12,831 nt of DNA from UBA6136 sp044351045. GTDB taxonomy: Bacteria; Pseudomonadota; Gammaproteobacteria; Methylococcales; Methylococcaceae. Location of the stretch: positions 1-12,831 of the forward strand of contig JBILGM010000066.1 of the NCBI GenBank assembly GCA_044351045.1, given 5' to 3'. The notes beneath the pieces were generated by a model. That model was not told where the DNA came from and ran no database searches. It worked only from the letters and a program-made list of their open reading frames with translations. Positions within the stretch are counted from its first letter, which is position 1. Each line of letters begins with the position of its first letter. Both the position numbers and the translations under genes were made by a program. This document shows positions 1 through 5,964 of the stretch, piece by piece.

Positions 1-265
1 AGGCCAAACCACAATACAGCGCATAGGTGCCGGCGAACCACTTCCCAGCATCCGTATGAACGGGTGTCATGGAACCCATACTGGAAACAATCATCTCGGC
101 GTTTACAAAATCAAGCACCTAGTTCATGCCTTCCAATTCGTGGTAACGAATCATCCCCACAGCCAGGGATACCAGAACAAATGCCGGACCTAGCGGGGTG
201 CTGAATGCCAGGCGCCCCAGACGTGCACGCCAGGGGAGCAGAGGTTGATGGCGATGTTCGAACAT
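1..265 (-). pseudogene. Small two-helix channel-like membrane protein, interrupted by an amber stop; 3' end outside window
   Basis: Read on the minus strand from the ATG at 265, the product begins MFEHRHQPLLPWRARLG and has one hydrophobic helix (GPAFVLVSLAVGM). It meets TAG at 121-119, just after the HELEGMN segment. The same frame stays open past the stop to the window edge and still reads like protein, with VLDFVNAEMIV, SSMGSMTPVHTDAGKWFAG and TYALYCGLA. From memory, proteins starting FEHRHxPLL form a roughly 110-120 residue family with two helices and a GGMGPV-like loop resembling an ion-channel pore. In that family a Trp sits near the stop position, so TGG to TAG is the simplest lesion. 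The GGMG loop is also altered here to SSMG. No clear ribosome binding site precedes the ATG. The true end and any downstream gene are outside the window. Function is inferred only; decay is the likelier reading, but readthrough or a sequencing error cannot be excluded. Confidence 0.6.
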
Positions 266-465
266 AAAAAAGGCCGCTAACTTAAACCGGTAAGGACTGA
301 CGTCCTGTTCTACCCGACAGTCCCGTAAAGCGCCGAGCCTAGATCCCCGTATTTGAACCATGCAATTTCGGCCGGGAGGACCGGGGACAGGGCGAACACA
401 ACCTCCATTCTGTAAGTGTGGATTTCGGGTGGAGTGTTAAACGACAACCGGGTCGTTCAGGAACT

Positions 466-819
466 TCAATTTGCGTAAATACGCTCCACCCACGCAAAGA
501 ACCAACGCGGGCGAATAAGGATGATTGGAATCGCGATACTGGGTGTGACCGGGTAAGGCGCAATGTCGATGATGAATAGGATCAGAAAACTCAGAAAGGC
601 TTTGATGCGGATTCGTCCAGTCGCTTTTGGGTCGATGCTCGGCATGGGATAAATCGACTGTTGTTGGCGTTGATAGAGACTTCGTACTACCCGCAGCATC
701 CACGGGGGTCGAGCCATCACCGAAAACATACCGATCAGACAGCCAGGGGACACTGGACCAAAGCCTATGCCAGCGAAAACGCCAAACACCAGCAAACATT
801 TGAGTTGAGTCCAGTTCAT
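466..819 (-). CDS. Hypothetical inner-membrane protein built of two similar halves
   Basis: This 117-residue protein starts MNWTQLKCLLVFGVFAGIG and ends FFAWVERIYAN. It is very hydrophobic, with about four short membrane segments. Its two halves resemble each other. The first runs from GFGPVSPGCLIG to MARPPWMLRVVRSLY and the second from IAPYPVTPSIAIP to LIRPRWFFAWVERIY, so each ends in RPxW followed by V and a terminal Tyr. I recall similar uncharacterised proteins in proteobacteria but cannot name a function. The reading frame continues upstream to an ATG at 954, but those extra 45 residues are polar and unconvincing, whereas the ATG at 819 opens directly onto the hydrophobic core. AGGG lies 12 bases before it. 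The gene diverges from the kup remnant. It appears intact. Confidence 0.6.
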   Translation of the reverse strand: MNWTQLKCLLVFGVFAGIGFGPVSPGCLIGMFSVMARPPWMLRVVRSLYQRQQQSIYPMPSIDPKATGRIRIKAFLSFLILFIIDIAPYPVTPSIAIPIILIRPRWFFAWVERIYAN

Positions 820-961
820 GTCAAGTATTGACCCTGCATTGCAATGGTAAGCGCGAAAATTTGTTTGTGGGTCCTGACTGACTTTACGATCACCCGATCG
901 ACCAGACCCGGCGGAATTATGACGGGTTAAGCCTTTAATAAAAGGCACATCCATAAAGTCA

Positions 962-990
962 TTGACGTAGAAAAACTTTCATTTGATATA
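962..990 (+). promoter_or_regulatory. Possible promoter for the kup remnant
   Basis: TTGACG (962-967) and GATATA (985-990) are separated by 17 bases. The -35 is good and the -10 is poor. Transcription would begin about 997, almost at the ATG at 999, giving a leaderless or nearly leaderless message. Evidence is sequence resemblance only. Confidence 0.25.
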
Positions 991-998
991 GACAAGAC

Positions 999-1623
999 AT
1001 GCAACATACCCGATCGAGCACCCAGCGACATTGGATCACAGCATTGGCTTTACCCGCTCTGGGTGTGGTGTTCGGCGACATAGGTACGAGTCCTCTGTAT
1101 ACCCTACGGGAATGCCTTTATCCTGCCGGCCATGCACCCATCGAATCGGTCGTGCTGGGTTTGCTGTCACTGATCTTTTGGACGGTCGTGTTCGTGGTCA
1201 GTATCAAATATGTGCTGTTCATCATGCGCGCCGACAACCAGGGAGAGGGCGGCATCATGGCGCTGCTGGCGCTGGCCCTGCGTTCAAATGGGTTGAGTAA
1301 CCGCAGCCGACGCCTGCTGATTAGGGTCGGTCTGACAGGGGCAGCCTTGTTCTATGGCGACGGCATCATCACCCCAGCCATTTCCGTCTTGAGTGCGGTG
1401 AAAGGTTTGGAACTTGTCACCCCGCTCGTTAAACCCTACGTCATCCCCATCACCCTTCGTATTTGTCAGTCGGTTGGAACCCATCGCCACGGAGCGACCT
1501 GGCATGGCCCTTTGGCGGGGAAAGCTGTTTGTTCTCATGCTTCGCAATGCCGCACTTGCCCCGGATTTTTTCCGTATAACTGCGGACGATGTGATTGAGC
1601 TACACATGAAATTGGAGATTTAA
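999..1623 (+). pseudogene. kup: kup, low-affinity potassium transporter, internally deleted and frameshifted
   Basis: Kup proteins are inner-membrane K+/H+ symporters of about 620-630 residues. The first ~153 codons here are clear Kup: GVVFGDIGTSPLYTLREC, VSIKYVLFIMRADNQGEGG, GAALFYGDGIITPAISVLS and PYVIPITL. At about 1455-1460 the similarity jumps to the next forward frame. It resumes directly with the extreme Kup C-terminus (SRLEP, RPGMALWRGKLFVLM, FFRITADDVIELHM), ending at TAA 1621-1623. About 400 or more central codons, with most membrane helices, are missing, and the two ends are out of frame. In its own frame the N-terminal part continues into non-Kup residues and stops near 1598. The gene cannot make a transporter. 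It diverges from the membrane protein at 466-819. No repeat or insertion sequence is seen at the junction, so this looks like a simple deletion. Confidence 0.88.
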
Positions 1624-1650
1624 TCAGGCACAGGTAGTTTACGGGAAAGC

Positions 1651-1716
1651 GGGAATATCCCCGGTTACCGGAAAAGCACCCGTCTTGAGAAACCAGTTTG
1701 ACTGGAAAGGTGGGTG
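1651..1716 (+). other. Cluster of short hairpins downstream of the kup remnant
   Basis: Three stems lie close together. GGGA/TCCC is at 1651-1661. The near-palindrome CCGGTTACCGG is at 1661-1671. CCAGT/ACTGG (1693-1705) is enclosed by CACCC (1677-1681) and GGGTG (1712-1716). No U-run follows, so this is not an ordinary terminator. It may be a remnant of a kup terminator, a structured leader for the H-NS gene, or chance. The rest of the gap (1624-1821) shows nothing else clear. Confidence 0.3.
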
Positions 1717-1821
1717 TTCAGCGTAAGAGCATTGAACCTCTGTTGGAATCATCAAGGCGTGTAATCTAGCCGTCCTGCTATCATTGCATCTTCAACAGTA
1801 TTTCAATTGAATTAGGTAAAT

Positions 1822-2142
1822 ATGAGTCAAGATCTCTCCCATCTCTCTCTCGAAGAATTGCATGCCCTGGCCACCCGGGCACAGAAAGCCCTGGAAGAAA
1901 AGCGCAAGGAAAACCGCAAGGCCGTCATTGCGCAAATCAAAGAACTGGCGGACTCCATAGGCGTCAGCGTCACCATCACCGACGGTGACAAGCCCATCTC
2001 TGCCCGCAAAGGCAGTAAGGTGGCACCCAAATATCGGAACCCTCACAACCATGATCAGACCTGGACCGGTCGCGGCGTCAAGCCTCGCTGGCTGGTGGCT
2101 CTGATCAATGAAGGTCGTCAGATCGAAGAGTTTTTGATCTAA
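1822..2142 (+). CDS. H-NS family nucleoid-associated DNA-binding protein
   Basis: This 106-residue protein has the usual two-part H-NS layout. An N-terminal helical oligomerisation region covers about residues 8-45 (LSLEELHALATRAQKALEEK and on). A short variable linker leads to a C-terminal DNA-binding domain at about 68-106. That domain contains KYRNP, then TWTGRGVKPRWL, where GRGVKP (83-88) is the minor-groove AT-hook-like loop, and ends in EGRQIEEFLI. The family binds AT-rich, often horizontally acquired, DNA and silences it; this role is inferred from the family. AGG (1814-1816) lies 5 bases before the ATG. The gene stands alone, with a strong hairpin right after the stop. It may act on the lower-GC genes to the right in this window, but nothing here shows that directly. 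Confidence 0.9.
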   Translation: MSQDLSHLSLEELHALATRAQKALEEKRKENRKAVIAQIKELADSIGVSVTITDGDKPISARKGSKVAPKYRNPHNHDQTWTGRGVKPRWLVALINEGRQIEEFLI

Positions 2143-2153
2143 ATTCATGAGCC

Positions 2154-2194
2154 CTGCAGTACCCCTATTGAGGTACTGCAGCCTCTTCGGTTTT
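2154..2194 (+). terminator. Intrinsic terminator of the H-NS gene
   Basis: A perfect 10-bp stem, CTGCAGTACC (2154-2163) with GGTACTGCAG (2172-2181), has an 8-base loop. A small CC/GG hairpin and TTTT (2191-2194) follow. The T-run is about 10 bases from the main stem, so termination could be less than complete. It sits 11 bases past the H-NS stop. Confidence 0.6.
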
Positions 2195-2244
2195 AAGTCA
2201 GCGTAATCGGATACTTCCCATTATTGATCTCCTGGGCAGCCAGC

Positions 2245-2439
2245 ATGAATACCCATTACCTTTTAGGCGAAGCCCACAAACATGCTTTGGCCGCCGCCAG
2301 GATCATCAACGACATTCACAACGGGCCTTAAAATATCAATCATCAGGACATGGATCAGGCCATCCAACGCCTTCGCCTGGCCATTGAATTGCTGCAGGAT
2401 GAAACGGTTGATTTTGAGAAAGGCGAGACTGACGACTAG
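2245..2439 (+). pseudogene. Small hypothetical protein gene with a premature ochre stop
   Basis: From ATG 2245 the frame reads MNTHYLLGEAHKHALAAARI and on to HNGP, then meets TAA at 2329-2331 (codon 29). It continues in the same frame as NINHQDMDQAIQRLRLAIEL, then LLQDETVDFEKGETDD, to TAG at 2437-2439. Both sides of the stop look like one 64-residue, helix-rich acidic protein, so a single nonsense change (for example GAA to TAA) is the simplest explanation. The product is not recognised. The start has no strong ribosome binding site. It could alternatively be non-coding, since it is short, but amino-acid composition and codon use after the stop look protein-like. Confidence 0.4.
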
Positions 2440-2609
2440 AGTATTCCGCTAACCATATCTCCAGCTGAGATCGAACCGATCCAGATCAACGTGCAAGCGC
2501 AGTCATTGCGGAATGCGATTGCATGGAGCACCGTCGGCACTAAGTTACAGGCTTGTCGGACGGTCGAAGTGCCCATTTATCTTCTAATGCGTTTCCCTAG
2601 GCAATACTT

Positions 2610-3539
2610 ATGCTGACTGTCCTCGGCATCACTGGCCCGATTTTTCTGATTATTGCTATCGGCTACCTTGCCGTTCGCATGGGGGTACTCGCCTATGGAG
2701 ACTCCAGGGCGCTGGGGATTTTTGTACTCAACTTTGCGTTACCGGCCTTGTTGTTCAAAGCGCTCTCGCAGCAGCCTCTCGGACAGCTGCTGAATGCGGA
2801 TCTGTTGTTGGCTTACTCTCTGGGCTCCCTGCTGACGCTGGCGCTCGCTATCGGTTTTGGCTGCCTGGTTCAGAAGCGGGGATTACAGAGCGCCACCATC
2901 GTGGCGATGGGGATGACGACATCCAACAGTGCCTTCATGGGTTTCCCTATTGCCGAGCAGTTGATCGGCTCACAGGCCACGGCCAGCCTGGCGGTGTATG
3001 TGACGGTTGAAAATCTGATCATGATTCCCCTGGTGCTGGTGATTGCTGAGCAGGGAAGGAAAAAGGGGAGTCATTGGACGCGGGTGCTTGGGGGTATCTT
3101 CATGCGGCTGATGAAGAACCCACTGATTCTCTCAATGCTTTTGGGAGTTGCCTTTTCCAGTTTTGATATTCGACTTACCCAACTGACTGCCCGTCCAATC
3201 GATATGCTGGCCGGCGCTTCAGCGCCGGTTGCCCTGTTCTATATTGGGTGCAACCTGGCGGGACTCCGCTGGAAAGGGATGGGCAGCGATATTGCGGGTG
3301 TTGTCCTCGGCAAGCTGATTCTCCATCCCCTGTCCGTCTTCGCGATATTTTTGATTCTTCCGATTGCAGACCCTGCGCTGCGTCAGGCGGCAATCATCAA
3401 TGCCAGTATGCCCATGGCCACAATCTATGCCTTGTTGGGTCAGAAATACGGTCAGGAGGGCTTCTGCTCGGCAGCCCTGGTGGCGGCGACCGTCGCCTCG
3501 TTTTTCACCATTACCGGCCTGCTTTGGTTGATCGAATGA
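2610..3539 (+). CDS. AEC (auxin efflux carrier) family permease
   Basis: This 309-residue integral membrane protein is of typical length for bacterial AEC transporters, which have about ten helices in two inverted halves. Family features seen are VLNFALPALLFKAL with N41 and P45, the broken-helix motif NSAFMGFPI (106-114), KNPLILSMLLGV (169-180), ASAPVALFYIGCNLAG (203-218) and INASMPMATIYALLG (263-277) in the second half. The family exports or exchanges small carboxylates or other anions; malonate and auxin are examples, but the substrate here cannot be told. TAGG (2598-2601) lies 8 bases before the ATG. The upstream gap (2440-2609) has an open frame but no convincing gene. The HATPase-GNAT gene follows after about 80 bases in the same direction. 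No promoter is evident. Confidence 0.87.
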   Translation: MLTVLGITGPIFLIIAIGYLAVRMGVLAYGDSRALGIFVLNFALPALLFKALSQQPLGQLLNADLLLAYSLGSLLTLALAIGFGCLVQKRGLQSATIVAMGMTTSNSAFMGFPIAEQLIGSQATASLAVYVTVENLIMIPLVLVIAEQGRKKGSHWTRVLGGIFMRLMKNPLILSMLLGVAFSSFDIRLTQLTARPIDMLAGASAPVALFYIGCNLAGLRWKGMGSDIAGVVLGKLILHPLSVFAIFLILPIADPALRQAAIINASMPMATIYALLGQKYGQEGFCSAALVAATVASFFTITGLLWLIE

Positions 3540-3620
3540 GGATGCTGCTAACAGGGTGTTCATTATGGCGGTCATGGCTAACTTGAGTCGTTCCCAAAAC
3601 TAAATCCTATACCCGAACCG

Positions 3621-5087
3621 ATGGAATTGTTTCAATCCTTCTTAGCGATCAACTACGACACCCTTTTTCTGCCAACGGCCCATGCCTTCGTTGAAAACCT
3701 GTCGAAATTGGCCGGCGCTTCCGGCAGTGAACGGGTTCAATTGCAGGTGGCACTTGAAGAGGTTCTCGCCTTCGTCATTGATCAATTCCCTGACCACAAA
3801 TTTGAGCACCATATCAATCTGAAATTTTCCTTGCAGGAGAACAGTGACCTGGTACTTGAGATCACCCATGAGGGTCCGCCTATCCATCAGGCATTCATTC
3901 CAGAATTCGATGTGTATGACGAAACAACCGTCGATGGGCTCTGGTACAAAATAGCCAGGAGCATGGTCGACCAGGTCGAAATGGAGGGGCTCAACAAAGC
4001 GGGATGGCTCATCCGACTGACCAAAAAAATCAAGTATCGGGCTTTTGAGAGAAGGGTTGTTCCCGTCAAGGCCATCGACATCGGCGGGCACCTGGAAACC
4101 CGCGAGGCCACGCCAGAAGATGCGGCTCAGTTGGTTGACCTGGCCTACCAGACCTATCGCTACAGCTATCTCACCGATTATTACAACCCGGATTACCTGA
4201 GAGAGAACCTGCGTGCCGGCCTCTATGACACCACCGTGGTAGAGGATAACGGTCGTATTGTCGGTGCCCTGTCCATCAAGTACTCAGCCGGGAATCCCAG
4301 AGTGGCCGAATTGGGAGCTGCCATGGTGATCCCTGAGTACCGGAGAACCACCGCCTTCTCCCGGCTCATCAAAGCCATGCAGCGCTACCATGCCGAGAAC
4401 CCACAGAACCTCGAGTTGTTGGAGTGCCATGCCGTGACCTCGCACACCATTTCCCAGCGGACCGTTACAAAGATCGATGCCCGCTATCGCCCATTTGCCA
4501 TCCTGCTGAATTTTTTTGCTGATCCCAACTTCATCGCCATTGAAAATCGGGCAGGCGCCAAAGAGTCGATGCTGGTTTTCTACAACGTCCACGGTCGCCT
4601 CACGATGCCACGCCTCTATGCACCTCGGGTTCACCAGCCCGTGTTGGAGGGATTGCTGGTCAGTAGCGGTCATTCCATGGAAGTAGTCACCGACACACTT
4701 AAACCGGAGGCGCCCGGCTCCAGCATCACTTGCACCATCAATGAACCCCTGCAACTCGCCAGCCTCCACTTGGCCGAATTCGGAGTCACTTGGGACGATG
4801 ACCTTCGCAAGGCACTATTAGGCGTATCGATGCAAAAAATCGATACGGTGATCGTCAGGATAAAAGCCGATCAGCCACTGCCGCCCAACCTTGAGCAACG
4901 GCTGGCTGATTTGAATCTATTGTTCAGTGGTCTGGTCCTGGAATCGCTTGAGAGTCCCTGGCTTCACTATATGCTGATCAACCAGCCGATTGATTTCAGC
5001 CTGATCCAGATTCATGACGCTATGTCTCAAAAGCTGTTGGGACACATCAGGAACCGCTACGACCATGTGCTCCTGCGCTCGGAATAA
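3621..5087 (+). CDS. Two-domain protein: HATPase (anti-sigma-factor-kinase-like) plus GNAT acetyltransferase, with C-terminal extension
   Basis: The protein has 488 residues. Residues ~1-145 resemble the GHKL/HATPase_c_2 fold of RsbW-like kinases: the helix with ALEEVLAFVIDQF (44-56), HEGPPIHQAF (83-92) and a final strand GWLIRLTKKIKY. Residues ~155-320 resemble a GNAT domain: LETREATPEDAAQLVDLAYQ, then the motif-A region MVIPEYRRTTAFSRLI (235-250). Residues ~320-488 form an extension I associate with this fusion family (LNLLFSGLVLESLE, then LLGHIRNRYDHVL). Both ligand sites look altered. The Mg-binding Asn expected four residues after E47 is Phe51, the Asp of the usual DxGPP box is His83, and the Gly-x-Gly of the acetyl-CoA loop is T244-A-F246. 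It may therefore be a binding or regulatory protein rather than an enzyme. The start has no clear ribosome binding site. It converges on the dinB remnant. Substrates and partners are unknown. Confidence 0.75.
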   Translation: MELFQSFLAINYDTLFLPTAHAFVENLSKLAGASGSERVQLQVALEEVLAFVIDQFPDHKFEHHINLKFSLQENSDLVLEITHEGPPIHQAFIPEFDVYDETTVDGLWYKIARSMVDQVEMEGLNKAGWLIRLTKKIKYRAFERRVVPVKAIDIGGHLETREATPEDAAQLVDLAYQTYRYSYLTDYYNPDYLRENLRAGLYDTTVVEDNGRIVGALSIKYSAGNPRVAELGAAMVIPEYRRTTAFSRLIKAMQRYHAENPQNLELLECHAVTSHTISQRTVTKIDARYRPFAILLNFFADPNFIAIENRAGAKESMLVFYNVHGRLTMPRLYAPRVHQPVLEGLLVSSGHSMEVVTDTLKPEAPGSSITCTINEPLQLASLHLAEFGVTWDDDLRKALLGVSMQKIDTVIVRIKADQPLPPNLEQRLADLNLLFSGLVLESLESPWLHYMLINQPIDFSLIQIHDAMSQKLLGHIRNRYDHVLLRSE

Positions 5088-5094
5088 CCGGTTC

Positions 5095-5767
5095 TTACAC
5101 TGGGTGCATCGGATCAAACAAATCCAGTTGTCCCCGCGTCCTGACAGACAGGCCGCCCAGCGACGAAAAACTGACCCCCAAAAGCCGCACGTTCCGATCA
5201 CCCGCCTCGGTCCGTCGCAGCAGGGCTATCAGATGTGGCGCCACATCCGCTGTCTGTAGAATAAGGAAACGCCAGGGTCCGGCTACGGGTGACTTGTTCA
5301 AAGTCGGCGTATTTGACCTTCAGCGTTAGCGTGCAGCCGCATTCCTTGCGGGCCGTCATCTTCGCCAACACCCGCTCCGTCAGGCCGATCAGATGCTCAA
5401 GCATGATTTCGGTATCAGAGAGATCCGTCTCGAAGGTCGTCTCCGCCCCATAAGACTTGCGCGCTCGATTGGGATTGACCGGTCGATCATCCTGCCCCCG
5501 CACGATCCGATAGTAATACTCACCGGCCTTGCCGAAGTGCTGGGACAAGGTCTCCAGCGATAACCGCTCCAGATCCGCGCCGGTCTCGACGCTCAAGCCC
5601 ATCAGTTTGCGTTCTGTCGCCGGACCAATCCCATGGAAATGACCTACAGGCATGGTTCTCAGGATATCTGCCGCCTCACGCGGCAGAATGCAACACAGCC
5701 CATCCGGCTTGTCCCGATCCGAGGCGATCTTGGCCAGGAACTTGTTGTAGGACACCCCGGCCGATGT
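5095..5767 (-). pseudogene. dinB: dinB (DNA polymerase IV) remnant: N-terminus lost and frameshifted
   Basis: DinB is a Y-family translesion polymerase of about 350-360 residues. On the minus strand, similarity begins abruptly at about 5767 with TSAGVSYNKFLAKIASDRDK. It continues through FHGIGPATERKLMGL (helix-hairpin-helix), YYYRIVRGQDDRPVNPNR, KSYGAETTFETDLSD and TLTLKVKYADFEQVTRSRTL. The frame then breaks. The rest of the little-finger domain (APHLIALLRRTEAGDRNVRL, LGVSFSSLGG, RGQLDLFD) is in another frame ending at 5095. Dropping one ACAG from the duplicated ACAGACAG (5250-5257) restores a continuous reading through FPYSTADVAPHL. About 135 N-terminal residues are missing, including all catalytic acidic residues of the palm. 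The ~20 codons before 5767 do not resemble DinB. No polymerase can be made. Confidence 0.88.
5250..5257. repeat. Four-base tandem duplication inside dinB
   Basis: CTGTCTGT on the plus strand is two copies of CTGT. Removing one copy joins the two dinB frames exactly, so this slip is the probable cause of the frameshift. Confidence 0.7.
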
Positions 5768-5951
5768 GTAGTCTCGCTCCTTCGCGGACAGTTCCGAATC
5801 CTCCGGGGTAGGGGTTTTCATAGGTGCCAAAATACCGTTGAGGTTTTGAAAGGTTTCTCAATGGAACTGTGCTAATCTCATCAGATTATCCGCGCCTGAA
5901 AGCGGGAGAGCATGCTGATGCTTGTTAAGATTCATTACGTTGTGCACGAAT

Positions 5952-5955
5952 GGAG
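5952..5955 (+). promoter_or_regulatory. Ribosome binding site fixing the start at 5965
   Basis: GGAG lies 9 bases before ATG 5965. It overlaps the alternative ATG at 5950, which has no such site. Starting at 5965 also gives a cleaner signal peptide. Two weak extended -10-like sites upstream (around 5870-5878 and 5923-5931) are possible promoters, but neither has a good -35. Confidence 0.55.
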
Positions 5956-5964
5956 TACCCAGTC

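Noticed and set aside
437..799. Minus-strand open frame of 120 codons overlapping the two-repeat membrane protein
   Set aside because: It is a shadow of the hydrophobic frame at 466-819; its product has no coherent composition or motif.
820..954. Longer start (ATG 954) for the two-repeat membrane protein
   Set aside because: The added 45 residues are polar and Cys/His/Asn-rich with no domain feature; ATG 819 leads straight into the hydrophobic core.
1453..1623. Programmed frameshifting as an explanation for the split kup
   Set aside because: The central ~400 codons are absent, so a frameshift would not yield a working transporter, and no slippery site is seen.
2440..2613. Open frame directly after the 64-codon pseudogene, reading SIPLTISPAEIEPIQ and on
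   Set aside because: It has no start codon with a ribosome binding site and no family resemblance, and it overlaps the AEC start; kept only as possible relic sequence.
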